NCBI GenBank assembly: GCA_019454045.1 | Contig: SKCR01029079.1 | Coordinates: 124,001-188,000, forward strand | Direction: 5' to 3' | Length of the DNA: 64,000 bases | From: Zanthoxylum bungeanum | Lineage: Eukaryota > Streptophyta > Magnoliopsida > Sapindales > Rutaceae | In this document: positions 22,591-34,170 of the stretch, piece by piece | Position numbering within the stretch: the stretch's first letter is position 1 | Layout: every line of letters starts with the position of its first letter | The notes under the pieces: model-generated | Database searches by the model: none | Told to the model about the DNA's origin: nothing | Seen by the model: the letters and a program-made list of their open reading frames with translations, nothing else | Translations under genes and position numbers: made by a program

Positions 22591-23978
22591 TGCCTAGTGA
22601 CCCTGTTAGGTTTAAAGCCAGACTTCTAGCAAAATGATTTACTCAACGGGAAGAGATAGACTATAATGAAATTTTCTCACCTGTAGTTAAATTTAAAACT
22701 ATTAGAATGATGTTAGCTCTAGTAGTGCAGTATAATCTTGAATTGGAACAATTGGATGTGAAAACTGCTTTTCTACATGGGGAATTAGAAGAGAAAATTT
22801 ACATGTCTCAGCCTGCGGGTTTTATAGAAAAAAATCATCCTGAGTATGTGTGTCTGCTTAATAAATCCTTATATGGTCTTAAACAATCACCTAGGCAATG
22901 GTATAAAAGATTTGATACATTTGTGCTTAGTATTGGATTCATAAGGAGTAAATATGACAGTTGCTTCTATTTCATGCTTGATGAAAAATGTCCTGTGTAT
23001 TTGTTGTTGTATGTTGATGACATGCTTTTAATCTCTGAATCAATGAATGCTATTAATAAACTTAAGAAGCAGTTAAATAATGAATTTGACATGAAAGACC
23101 TAGGAAGTGCGAAGAGAATCCTAGGTATGACCATTGATAGAGATAGAAGTAAGAATTGTCTTAAAATACATCAGTCCACATATTTGCAAAATGTAGCATC
23201 TAGATTTGGAGTAAGTGGCTGTAAGCCGGTTAGTCAACCTCTTGCGAGTCACTTTATTTTGTCTAAATCACAAAGTCCTGCAAATAGGTCTGAGGTGATT
23301 AAAATGGAAAATGTACCTTATGCAAATGCTATAGGTTCTGTGATGTATGCCATGATTAGTACTAGACCTGACTTGTCTTATGCTGTATCTTTATTAAGTA
23401 GGTTTATGTCTAATCCAGGTGGAGCACACTGGAGTGCTTTACAATGGTTGTTAAGATACTTGAATACTACTATTGATTATGGCTTATGTTTTAACAAATC
23501 TAACGCTTTAGATTTGGTAGGGTATGTTGATTCTGATTTTGCAGGTGACAGAGACTCGAGAAAGTCAACTACAACTTACTATTTCACACTTGGTGGAAAT
23601 TGCATCAGCTGGAAGTCAAGCCTGCAACCGTTGGTCACACTCTCAACTACCGAAGCAGAATATATAGTCATAACTGATGTGTTCAAGGAAGCAATTTGGC
23701 TTCAGGGTATCTTAACCAAAATACAACAGCTGCAGGGTAAGACAGTTGTGTATTCTGACAGTCAGAGTGCAATACACCTGAGCAAGAATCCAGTACATCA
23801 TGAGAGAACCAAGCATGTGGATGTGAAGTATCATTTTGTGCGGGAAATTATCTCAAATGGTAAGATTGAGATTAAAAAGGTTCCGACTGAAGACAACCCA
23901 TCTGACATGGGGATAAAAATTGTGACTCCAACCAAACTCTCCCACTGCATGAAGCTGTTGCATGTGGGGGTTGGCTGA
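22591..23978 (+). pseudogene. Copia reverse transcriptase and RNase H
   Basis: After a TGA in the conserved LLAK-FTQRE segment near 22637, the frame is open to 23978 (423 codons from 22707). Landmarks: QLDVKTAFLHGELEEKIYM, YGLKQSPRQWY and the intact active site LLLYVDDMLLI; RNase H has VGYVDSDFAGD, STTEAEYI and YSDSQSAIHLSKNP. The end, DNPSDMGIKIVTPTK, is where Copia elements normally have a conserved A-D-x-x-T-K motif, here altered. The enzymes copy element RNA and remove it from the hybrid. Confidence 0.93.
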
Positions 23979-24084
23979 CCTTGCAGCCAACATGAACGAT
24001 GATGGGAGTAGGTGAGTTTGCTGTGCTAGCTTGGCCTTAATGTATCCTTGTGTATGATTGGGAGTGATAGATGTTTTTGGCTTC

Positions 24085-24095
24085 AAGGTGGAGAT
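24085..24095 (+). promoter_or_regulatory. Copia polypurine tract
   Basis: AAGGTGGAGAT touches the 3' LTR. Confidence 0.88.
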
Positions 24096-24542
24096 TGTAA
24101 AATGTGAAGCCTTTATTCAGTCGTTGGATAAGGGAAACGTGGCGTAATCCTTGCCGTTGTCCCAATTACATCAATTTGCTTGTCATATATAAAGGGTGGT
24201 TAGGTTGAGAATTAGTTAAGTTTTTCATTAATTGTTTCTCCTTATTTTTGGCTAAGTGTTAAGCTTATTCCTTAGTCCAAGTTAGTGTAATCTTCAATTG
24301 GGAATTTGAGAGATTGACACTTTTAGAGATTATGGTTTATTGTGAGATTTGGGGAAATTACAATTTGTAAACGGATTCAAGATTCTTGAGTAATCTTGAA
24401 AGTGATTAGTGCAGCGAGCTCCTTGTTCCGAAGTTCAACGTGGATGTAGTCGGAAATTTTTTCCAATGAACCACGGTAAAAATCGTGTATTCTTGATTGT
24501 TGATTGTTTTGTTTGACTAACAAATCTGCGAAAAACTTCACA
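24096..24542 (+). repeat. Copia 3' LTR
   Basis: It starts TGTAAAATGTGAAGCC and ends AAACTTCACA, pairing with 18438-18885. Its cluster of four differences at TTCCAATG versus TTCTGGCG stands out. Confidence 0.95.
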
Positions 24543-24978
24543 CCAACACTATATTTTTTACAACTAAACTTTCACAAGACATCCAAATGTGTCCTTTTTA
24601 TATTTATGTTCAAGCTAATAATTGAAATGGCAACAAAGAAACAAGTACAGAATGCAGGCAGTTACAGGAAAAACAAAATAAATCAAAGATGTGACCAAAA
24701 AAAAAAGAAATTAAATATTTCCCAGATGAATCTCTATGAAGACGATATGCGCTCCACGCCAGCAGTGCACGGATGTAATCAATCCATCCCCCTCTAGCTG
24801 CCAAGTGAAGAGGAGTGCTTCCTGGGCAACTGTAATCAGCAATCTATCAATCTACAAAATAAATATAACGCCTAAATCTACAATAAAACAAAATCATCAC
24901 CACAATTTTTGCCCATATCCACCGGCTGAAGCACAAACAAGAGCACCACTATCTAGCAAAATATGTACACATTGACGA

Positions 24979-27900
24979 GCTGATGATCCCAAATTGCATG
25001 TTTTATTTGTTCCTGGAAATCCAGGTTTGTTTTTGTTGCTTCTGCTGTTGTTGTTGTTGATTTATTTGTTGTAATTCATCAGAATAATGAACTGGGTTGG
25101 CGTTTCACAGGTGTTATTACATTTGATAAGGATGTTGTGGAATCATTATATGAGCATCTTGGAAGAAATGAATCAATTACAGGCAAGTCATATAAGTGTT
25201 TCTTTGTCATGCTATTCTTCTTTCTTTAACAATGGGATATTGGGGTATGATTTTATGCTAATTTGTTGCATTTAAGTTGAATTACAGCTGTTGGAAATGC
25301 AGCACAAAAGAATACATTCTTATAATTCTCTCTAACAAAAGATTGGTAGTGTCGCAGATTTGAACGATTTCTCTATATTTTGCAATGGGGTTTCTAAGTA
25401 ATCTAAATAAGCAATGGAGATCAGCTATAGTGAATGAGTAATATGTTTTTCAGTTACAAAACAAAGTCAGAAACCCTGTCAGTCTAGTGTTGGTATTGGT
25501 GATACATTTTTAGTGAGGTTACCAAAACCACTTGTATGTTTTCTTTGTGATCATAACTGTATGCTGCAACCTCCTGGAGATGAATATCCTCTTCTTTTAC
25601 TGGTGTATTTTCTTAATGGCTAGGCTTTGCTACTGGAAAATGAAATGACTCGTTGTCCTTAAATTACAAAACTTCATCTGTTTCTTTAAAGGGCATCCTA
25701 CTTCCTACGAAATACAGTGGATGCAGTACAACTTTCTTTGATTGATAGCGCAGCCTCTCCTCTACAGCTTGGTTTTATATCACTGTATTTCCTCTTTTTG
25801 TCAGAACTTCGATCTTGGAAGGTTGTTTTCTCTTGATGAACAAATAGATCGTAAGGTAACATTCCACTTGCTTTACCAGCCTGGTAATAGTGATTCGTTA
25901 AAGTTACAAATTTATCCATTGGTTGCTTTTTGTAGTGGTTAATAGTGCAGATTCATAGAGGCGTTACTTTTACAGAGCTATAATAAACTTTTTTCATTGA
26001 TCTGCATGAGTTTGAACATGGTACTCACCGATAAAAATATTGAGGAACTTGGTTCCATGTCTTTAAATATTTCCGTGGAAATTTAAGTAGATCTTGTTTG
26101 TCTAGTGTGTTACCTCTATTGGTTTCTTTCTGTAGTGGTTAATAGTGCAGATTCATAGAGGAGTTACTTTTACAGAGCTATAATATAAATCTTTAATTGA
26201 TCTGCTTGAGTTTGAACAAGGTACTCACCGATAAAAATATTGAGGAACTTGGTTCCATGTCTTTGAATATTTCCGTGGAAACTTAACTGGATCTTGTTTG
26301 TCGAGTGTGTTACCTCTATATGCTTTCCCGATACCATATTCTTCTTTTTGATGTTACTTTCTTTCTTAGTTTTTTTGAATCGTTAGGTGTACTACTTTAT
26401 TTGTCGTACTAAAATCTCTTTTTGATCATACACTTTTCGCAGATGGACTTCATCAGGCAGGAATTGCATAATACAGAAGTTCCTATAGTACTGGTGTGAC
26501 CATTTATACTGTAATGCATTTTATATATGATGCTGAATTTTAAAGGTGCAATGCTGAATTTTAAAGGTGCATTGTCATCTATAAAAGAGTGAGTGTAAAT
26601 GTCAACGCTTGTTGAGGATCATATTGGCCGTCTTTTAGCTAAGTTGCTTCAGGTTGCAGATCCTCTCTCACTATTAAAATTATTAGAAATATTTTTTTTT
26701 TTTTAAATCTTTTGGTTGGAAAAGTTAATTAAATTTTTCTAGGTGATTTTACTTCAACCATTAATCATATAAAATTGTGTTCTGTAATATAGTTTCGTTT
26801 TGATTTTAATTAGCTGACTTACAGTTTGCCTGTTTGGTTTGGCACTCAATTGGCGCATATATAGCTCTTGAAATGCTAAAGAGGTCTTCAGAAAAGGTGA
26901 TGATTACATTCAACACAATTTGAGGCTTCAGTACACATTATTCTACTTCTTTCTTCAGGGGGATACTATGCCCCATCGGCTCAATCCCCCTTCAAGCCTG
27001 CAATGGCACTCAAAACTCTTAAACCTGTCAATATTTAATAACATATTGACACTATATTATATTATTTTCATTCACACCTTCAATCCCCAATTTCTAGTTT
27101 CTGGTTTGTTCTTATCTCACATTTTTCTAACATTGAAAAGCCTGCTTGTGACTACTAAATTCTGTGGTAATAGGTCATATATTACGTTGGACTGTATCCA
27201 TTTTTGGCGCTAGTCCGACCATCAGTAACTCAATCTATTATTGGCAAAGTTGCAGCCTAAAGTTCTTCGCCATTATGGAAATTACCCCCCTGTAGTTATT
27301 TGCTTTAGTTGTCTGGAGGCTTCCTTTGTGTTGAGCACTGCACTATGTTAATTATCGTATGCATTCCCATTGTGTGTGTGCTCTACTTTTTCCAATTATG
27401 GTTGTAATTTTCTCACCTGTTTTTATACTTACTCCTCTTGTCTGTCACCTGGGCTTACTTGTTGGAAATTCAGGCTGTTACGAGTGATAGATTCTAATAT
27501 GCTGAAGTAGTTGATCTACTGCTTTGATGTATGAGTTTTAATCTGACATACTCTCTTGATTCTAATTATTAAATCTTACTACTTAAATCTTTTGGGTTTT
27601 TGATCTGGCATTATTGCGTGGAATCTGATCAAACAAAAGTTTATGAGATGCAGGTCTTCCATTGCATCAGCTGCTCTTAGCTTCGCAATAGCATCTTTGG
27701 GAATAGTACCTAGTACTGCATTAAGATTTTTTGTGTCTAAATCTCTTCGAAGGTCGTGGTCTGCAACTGCAGTCGAAGCTACTTGCACCCACTTATCACA
27801 GGTGAAGTATTACCAATTATAAAAATTAAAGAGTTGGTTTCTTGTGTTGCAAATATACTTTTTGAGAAAATTTCAATATTATTTTTCTTTTTCCCTCTTT

Positions 27901-29716
27901 TCTTCTACTGTATTATTAAAACCATTTATGTGCGGTAGATTCTGTCTTGGAGGACATTGATGCGATTTCTTCTTAGTTAATACTTAAATAATAGATATTT
28001 ATTCAGAATATTCAACTATAGGTATTTGATTGTAATGTAGTCCACTTTTTGAATTGAATGAATTCAAATTAACTTGTTTGGAATTTCATTTCTTTTCAGT
28101 ATCATGTTATTCGAATTGTGCTCTTTATGACAATGACGGAGTTTAAACAGGTAAAATCGGATATATCTAAATGTACGAGGTAATTATGCCAGTGTTTCTA
28201 ACTATTCAACAATATTTTTTCTCCATTTTTTAGCAATGTTCTTCTATCTAGACCATTGTGTACTCAAAACCATCTTGCTTTACCAATTTGCTATTTTGCT
28301 TCCAAAAGTCTTCTGAAGTTCAATTCTTCTGCTTGCTTCTGTAATTTTGGTAAAATATGTCTTAATCCTACATAGTCAAAATTCTGAAATTGTAGTTGGT
28401 ACTACAGAACCAGTATATAAGCTTTGATGAATTATGCAATGCGTATGCTATAGTTCTGGTACTCATTATCAACTTCCCACTTGGCTTTCGTCATACATGA
28501 TACTCACTTATTGCTCATGTATACCTCACTCTAACTATAACCAGAACCTAGTTCGATCAAAGAGGTGTTTGAACATTTATGTGACAATTAAACTTTTCAA
28601 CTCGCTGAGGAAGAAATCTTGAACACATAGCTAGTGATACTCTTTGCTTGAATGTAATTCTTTGAGCATGACATTATGTAATAGAATTTCCGTAGTTGAA
28701 ATATACATTCATTTAAACTGATAACAAGAGTAAAATCATCCTTCTTTACGCTTCGTATCGTGTTATCTTTTCCATGGGTGTTTATTTTCCTTTCATGCAA
28801 TTTACTTTATATATGTTATATGCCTCTTCTATCAACTTATGAGCACACAACCGCATTTATGCGAAAAAATCATAGTAAGATCGCATATTTGTTCGGTGTT
28901 GATGATCACTGGGGTCCGCTAGAGATGTATGAAGAGGTAAGGATGGATACATCATTTTTGAAGGATCATTTTGTTATGTAAAAGGCTTCAATGATTTGCT
29001 TTAAACGTATGTAACACCTGTTATGGAGTATACGTGTAAGCATGTGCGTAGGTTGAATAGGAGGGTACATATTTTACTATGGCCCTTCCAATGCAGCTTG
29101 ATACCTCACCTCTTCCCTTTTGGGTCCTACACTCGACCCTTGAATATCTCCAATAACTCGAGTTTAACAGCTTCACAAGTGTCTTGAAAAACTCAATTTA
29201 GTACTCAGTCACTTCATCAAGAGGGGTATTTTAGTCCTAATATCATTTTTCACTTACCTTGGTTTGTGGCGTGACGCTGTGGCAGCTTGGCATATGCTGA
29301 TGTAGTTACTGATAAATGAGTTGTAACTAACAAAGAGTGTTCTTCTCAAAATAACTTCAATGACTTTGCCCCCAATAATAAATTGAAAAGAGTATTGAAG
29401 TTGTTGCTTATGGTGTTGTTAAAATTGGTACAGATTGTTGAGAATTAATTCAAGAACAATAGGTATGATGACACTTATGTTCTTCGTTTAATGAGATTTG
29501 AATTGTTCTTCATTACGGCATTCTTCAGTATAATGTAGGCTTATTTTTAACCACATTTCGTGCTCACAGATCTCCAAGCAACTCCCAGAATTTCCTCTAG
29601 CGATTGAAAGGCATGATAACACTCATAATTTCTGTTGTTCCGAGGCTGGCTCAGCATGGGTTGCTTCGCCTGTAGCTGGCTTCATAAATAACAAAATTTC
29701 AAGTTTAAGCAAGTGA
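24979..29716 (+). pseudogene. LDAH: Lipid-droplet-associated hydrolase-like gene, 5'-truncated
   Basis: Eleven exon-like blocks encode an alpha/beta hydrolase of the lipid-droplet-associated hydrolase family: 24979-25024 (LHVLFVPGNPG), 25111-25182, 25288-about 25315, 25806-25856 (GRLFSLDEQIDRK), 26443-26493 (MDFIRQELHNTEVPIVL), about 26825-26896, 27174-about 27265, 27654-27801, 28100-28150, 28844-28936 and 29570-29716 with stop TGA. The catalytic set is visible: Ser in HSIGAY (with Trp in place of the Gly before His), Asp in FGVDDHWGP and His in ERHDNTHNF. One intron uses a GC donor (25183). The gene looks broken: no start codon or first exon exists before 24979, the donor after block 3 is AT, and a stop or frameshift follows KVAA near 27260. 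Family members act on lipid droplets, probably in neutral-lipid turnover. Confidence 0.75.
25931..26319. repeat. 200-bp tandem duplication in an intron
   Basis: Two copies with a 200-bp period (25931-26130 and 26131-26319), each starting TGTAGTGGTTAATAGTGCAG and ending TGTGTTACCTCTAT, with scattered differences. It lies in the long fourth intron of the hydrolase-like gene. Confidence 0.95.
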
Positions 29717-30288
29717 TGTCAGACCATTCCTTGCTATATTTTTCAGATTTCTCAAATATTATACACTTTGTAGTATGTTTCAATCTCCTTTGCAATAAGT
29801 TGAGGATGGACTCTATACACATTTTCGGAGATTCCATATACCTTCGTTATACTTGTAATGGAATTATTCTTTTAATAATTTAGTTATTTAAGTACATATA
29901 ACAAAGAATGCGAGCAATATCACAAGATTACTGGCAGTGACAGGAGATCTAGTCATATTAGCTTGTAGTTTGATGTCTCGTTACTCTTTGTTAAAAGATC
30001 CCAAATTGATTACTTTGAACACAATTTTTGCTAAAAATATCAAACAGTAAGGACAAAATTGTGCGCTAGTGGAACGAATGATATGAAATTTATAATTTGT
30101 AACATTATTTTTTATAAACTTTCTAACATTTTTATTACAATAATAAATGACTGTAAAATTAGGTAAACAAAAAAAGAAAAAAGTATTTGAGTATTGTAAC
30201 AAAGATTATAATCTGCACAATGACTGTACCCGTACAGACCCCAGGGTACCGGTAGGAGTGGCGCGGGATCCTATTTTTGTGTAAGATC
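29717..30288. other. Intergenic sequence after hydrolase-like gene
   Basis: This is probably the former 3' untranslated region and spacer. AT-rich; I see no gene or element. Confidence 0.5.
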
Positions 30289-30319
30289 TGAACCATTGGA
30301 AAAAAAATCCAATGGTTCA
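30289..30319. repeat. Perfect 12-bp hairpin
   Basis: TGAACCATTGGA and TCCAATGGTTCA flank a 7-A spacer. It lies about 870 bp upstream of the OVATE gene. Confidence 0.9.
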
Positions 30320-30411
30320 TAATATACAACAGACAAATCCATACATCATTTTGTGCTGGGTCATGTTTATGTCATTGTAATAACATCAGAATCACTCTTT
30401 TTTTTTTTTTT

Positions 30412-30563
30412 ATTGCATGAAATAAATTTAAAAATTTAATAATTGATATAATAAGGGTAATTTAGTTATTTAGGATTCAGTGATATATGTGTGATATGTC
30501 AATGAATCCTAAATTACCTTTACTATATCAATTATTAAATTATTAAATTTATTCAATGCAATT
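30412..30563. mobile_element. Fold-back MITE-like element
   Basis: Two arms of about 65-70 bp are near-complements: the left arm runs from ATTGCATGAAATAAATTT to TTAGGATTCA, and the right arm runs from TGAATCCTAAATTACC to AAATTTATTCAATGCAAT. A short AT-rich loop separates them. This structure without coding capacity fits a miniature inverted-repeat element. No clear target duplication was found. Confidence 0.75.
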
Positions 30564-31158
30564 AAAGTTATAAAGTTCAACATTTTTTTAATAATAATTA
30601 TGATAGAATTACTCTCTGGTCACTTTCTTTTAATATCTACAATGAGAAATGATTTAAATTATGTTAGCTGTAATATGAAGGAAAATTTTCCTTCATCAAA
30701 GTAGATTTTTGACCTAAGTGTGAATATCAAAACCGGTCCCGACAAATTCTCATTACAATATGATCATTTGTTTTTGTTTTTGTTTTTTGTTTTGTTTTGT
30801 TTTGTTTTTTTAATTATTAAAGGTAAGAGGATATTATCAATGATTGGGACTTATGTTATTCAAATAGTCTAATTATGTACAATTTTGAAAATTCAAACAC
30901 AAATAGGGACCAAAATGTTATATTCAGTCACCAAAAACAATCAGATAAAATGTGCGGCTGAGATCAGCTTGTCACAACCAAAATCTGACAGACATCATCA
31001 GAGACTCCTTCAGCTGACATGCAGAATTTATAGGGAGGTCAAAATACTCAAATATGCCATTGCCATTGCCATTGCCTCTCTCTTGAAGCAAAATCTTTTG
31101 TCAACTTTCTCATTTTCTCTTGTATCATCCACTCACAAACAAAAAAATATTCACAAGA
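30564..31158 (+). promoter_or_regulatory. Upstream region of OVATE-family gene
   Basis: AT-rich, with a T/TTTTG microsatellite-like stretch near 30770-30810. A TATA-like AATTTATAG lies near 31024, followed by CT-rich sequence with TGCCAT repeats (31054-31073) suited to a 5' untranslated leader. The promoter assignment is an inference from position. Confidence 0.45.
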
Positions 31159-31698
31159 ATGCCAACAGCAACAACAAGAAAAAAGCTCATCCTCAACACG
31201 GTAGCTGTTAGCTTAGGATGCAGCAGCAGTTGCAAGAAACCAAAACTCTCATTCCTCTTCAACCCAAAACCAAAACCCAAGAAACAAAATTACCAAAAAT
31301 GCCCTCATACCCCTGACGCCCGCACTGGTACTAGTCTTTACAACTACTATTCAAGCTCCCAATATTACGAAACAGCCAGCGCCACCACATTCTGGGACAC
31401 GCCGGAGGTCGAGAAAACACGACCTGTTCGAGGATTCGGTCGTGTTGGCGGCGAGAGCGTGGCCGTCGAGAAAGATTCCGACGATCCGTATTTGGATTTC
31501 AGGCGGTCGATGCTACAGATGATATTGGAGAAGGAGATATACTCGAAAGATGATTTGAAGGAACTTTTGAACTGTTTCTTGCAACTGAATTCGCCGTGTC
31601 ACCATGAGATTATTGTTATGGCTTTTACTGAGATCTGGAATGGGGTTTTTTCAGTCAATAAGTCAGCAACTGCTGGTTCTTCCTCGAAGTTACAGTGA
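31159..31698 (+). CDS. OFP6: OVATE family protein, OFP6-like
   Basis: This is a single-exon gene of 179 codons plus stop. I chose the ATG at 31159 (MPTATTRKKLILN) because family members of this type start with a short Lys-rich segment; an upstream in-frame ATG at 31120 adds 13 unlikely residues. The N-terminal half is basic and low in complexity (SLGCSSSCKKPKLSFLFNPK), typical of a DNA- or protein-binding tail. The C-terminal 65 residues form the OVATE domain: DDPYLDFRRSMLQMIL, then EIYSKDDLKELLNCFLQLN and HHEIIVMAFTEIWNGVF. OVATE proteins are nuclear repressors that bind TALE homeodomain proteins and influence organ shape and cell walls. The frame is intact and has no intron, as usual for the family. 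The exact subgroup number is inferred from the N-terminus. Confidence 0.92.
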   Translation: MPTATTRKKLILNTVAVSLGCSSSCKKPKLSFLFNPKPKPKKQNYQKCPHTPDARTGTSLYNYYSSSQYYETASATTFWDTPEVEKTRPVRGFGRVGGESVAVEKDSDDPYLDFRRSMLQMILEKEIYSKDDLKELLNCFLQLNSPCHHEIIVMAFTEIWNGVFSVNKSATAGSSSKLQ

Positions 31699-31817
31699 TT
31701 ATGGTCGTGTCAAGCAGTGATGATGAGGATACATGATCACGTGAGATCTGGTCAATATAGCACGTGGTGCTTTTGTGTTTAGTATGATAATGTATCGTTG
31801 ACCCAAAAAAAAATATG

Positions 31818-31925
31818 AAAAATGGTATTGGTATAAAATGGCGATAAAAGATAAAATAGCATACAAAATTATCATATTGAAGATTTTGTATGTTATTTTA
31901 TCATCATTTTATATAAATATCATTG
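31818..31925. mobile_element. Fold-back (MITE-like) element downstream of OVATE gene
   Basis: Arms of roughly 40 bp are near-complements around TATCATATTGAAG: the left contains GATAAAATAGCATACAAAAT and the right ATTTTGTATGTTATTTTATC. It lies about 120 bp after the stop codon and could be in the 3' untranslated region. Confidence 0.7.
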
Positions 31926-32159
31926 CATAATAAATATTGTTATTTATACCCCCAAATGTGGGTGTCTAGACTCTAGCTCTAGGGTTTTCCTTTTATAATA
32001 TGATATCTGTGTATGTACAAAGATTTTGATGCTAATGTAATGTCAAGGATCATAGAATGAATCTATTAATTTCTTCTTCTTCTTTTTTTAGTGATATTTT
32101 TAGTGTAGATTTGGTAATTTTTGTAAGGGTGAATTGGTAAAAGCAAGCTAGCTATCTAA

Positions 32160-32590
32160 TGGGTTAGACGTGGTCATCGGTTCAGTTCAATTCTGAACCG
32201 ATTGGGTTTTGGTTCCACTTTTATGGAACTGGAATCAAATTGGATAATTTTTGTTCGGTTTCGTTTTTGTGGAACCAAGAACCGGACGATTCCAGTTCAA
32301 TTTTTTTTTAAAAAAATTAAAAATGGAAATTAAATTTTAATGAATTTTGTAATTGGATATTATTATTAAATAAATATAATAAAAAAAAATTATTTGAATT
32401 TTATTAAATTAAATTAAAAATAAAATAAAAATAAAAATTTATTTGAATTTTAATAGTGAAACCGAACGGTTTCAATGATTCCGTTAGGGTGGGAATCCTA
32501 ATCGAACCATATGGAACTGATTCCGGTTCCGATTCGAGAATTGGAACCGAAAAACCGATTCGATTCTAATTCAAACAGTGACCTAGTCTA
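32160..32590. repeat. Degenerate hAT-like repeat
   Basis: The sequence opens with GTTAGACGTGGTCATCGGTTC and closes with CAGTGACCTAGTC, weak inverted repeats, and is rich in GAACCGATT variants on both sides of an AT core. This resembles the small plant hAT-like repeat at 1480-2125. Boundaries are approximate. Confidence 0.4.
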
Positions 32591-33059
32591 TTGGGTTGGT
32601 TAAAATTTTGGGAGTTTGATGTTGATTTTAGGTGGTGCAAAAAGATAGATATTGGGATTCGTCTTGCAAGTTGCAATTATAATTTTGGGCCGATGCCATC
32701 TTTTTTTTTAATATAATGGAGAGTTAATTACAAGTGGAAAGCAGTTGGGTTTAAATTTATTATGGCGTATTAATCTGAGAAAATTAATGGAAATAAATGA
32801 AGTGAGTATTGAATAGTCATTGTAGTGCAATTTCCAATACTCAGCCTTGTGTATTGCAGATTGTTATGCTAGTTCGGCTTTGACCTTTCTCTGTTGCGTG
32901 TTTCTTTGGATCTCTTTGACACAGAGCTTTGTAGTTAGCATTTGGATTCAATGATCTGTATAAAAATTTATTTTAATTAATAATTTATTTTTAATAATAT
33001 AGATGATAAAAAATTTAACAACAGTTAAACTTAATATTGAATTTAAATTTGGTTATTTT
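32591..33059. other. AT-rich intergenic sequence
   Basis: No gene or clear element seen. Confidence 0.5.
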
Positions 33060-34170
33060 TTTTTTGAAAAATCGGTTATTACCGAAAGTTCGTGTTTAAC
33101 CTAGGTTCTGACCCTATGCGGAATTCATCACAATTAACTAACACAAGTCCTAATTAATGTGCTTATGGATTCTTAACAAGCAACAACAATAAAAAATCAA
33201 TAAAATCAATAAAATCAATCACACAAAATCAATACAAGTTATTTTTATGGCGAAGTGGAAAACTTGTGCGAGTAAAAAATCACTCCGAGTATCTCGGCTA
33301 CCAGCCCAATCCACTATGTAGAGAAAAACTTACAGTGATGGTAAAAGATCTATGATGAAAACTACATCGACTCTAGTACCCCTATCCTGCAAGAACTTGA
33401 AGAACTCATCGAGCCCGTATCCCACGGTTTTCTTCAGAACCTCTGAAGTCTCTGAGCGGATCAACTCTTCAAGTTCTAATCGTCGGAACTACGACTGTCA
33501 ATCTTCCTCCTAGAGAACTCCGAAGGGTTAGGAAGGGTTTGGTTGTGTTGATGGTTTAATAAAGAAAGGTTTCACCAAACATATAGAAGGCAATAGAAGC
33601 AATGAGTCTTCAAGGTGAAATCAAGAAGGTTGAAAACTATCAATGTTTTTGGCTCAAAGAAATTATGTTTCAACACTTGTGAATGTGGCTCAATATTTGT
33701 TTATATAGGTAAGACAAAAGAAAAAAGGTTTCCTAGTGTTATTTTGACTTAAAAATATGTCTAAAGTATCCTACTTATACACGGGCTTCAATCGCACTTC
33801 AAACGCAACTCAAATGCAAAGTTCCTGCCTCAAAACATTCAAACGCAAATACGAACGCCACACGAACGCATGTTGCGGACTAGTTTTCAGGGGAAACTTA
33901 AAACGCTTGTAACTTTCTCGTCCCTTGGCCAAATCATGTGTTCTTTATATGTATGCGATCGTCTACGAGTCTACTTTCCAATGCAATTGACCTCATATCA
34001 ATTTGAGCGCTAAATCGTCTGAAATATTCAAAAGAGTGAATATCACTCGGATAACTCCATTAGATTTTGTCCAAATACTTGTCCAATTACTCCGAGATCT
34101 TCAAGACTCATTACAACTAAATTGAACTTATTTTGTTACGGATATTGTCAATAAAAATGGTACTAAAAAT
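33060..34170 (-). repeat. Copia LTR remnant (SIRE-like)
   Basis: At the right edge, the minus strand reads GAATGCCAAATGGAGAT, a typical Copia polypurine tract following the end of RNase H, and then TTTTTAGTACC, a mutated LTR start. The LTR would run leftwards for about 1.1 kb, ending near the AT-rich block around 33060. No coding capacity. Assignment to the SIRE/Maximus group rests mainly on the gag fragment at 35939-37043. Confidence 0.5.

Larger units (their letters stand above)
18438..24542 (+). mobile_element. Ty1/Copia element, full length, nearly intact
   Basis: This 6105-bp element has LTRs of 448 and 447 bp and the perfect 5-bp duplication CCAAC at 18433-18437 and 24543-24547. Gene order gag, protease, integrase, reverse transcriptase, RNase H is the Copia order. 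The coding region is broken by one frameshift and about five in-frame stops. By hand alignment the LTRs differ at about 18 positions plus one indel (about 4%), so it has about the same age as the chromovirus at 4127-11274. Confidence 0.96.
17926..24980 (-). pseudogene. XB3-type ankyrin/RING E3 ligase gene fragment, split by Copia
   Basis: Three exon-like pieces on the minus strand match the middle of XB3-family ubiquitin ligases. Piece A (24980-24913) has QCVHILLDSGALVCASAGGYG, the end of an ankyrin repeat. Piece B (24829-24721) has CPGSTPLHLAARGG and IRALLAW, the next repeat. Piece C (about 18122-17926) has KYKHGACATLLNPAS and WPSSLKFISELNQ, the region after the repeats. The upstream ankyrin repeats and the RING domain are missing. 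Splice donors after A and B are GC or mutated (GGGAAAT after B). A 6.1-kb Copia element lies between B and C, in what would be an intron. Such ligases are membrane-associated defence or growth regulators in other plants; this fragment is not functional. Confidence 0.75.
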
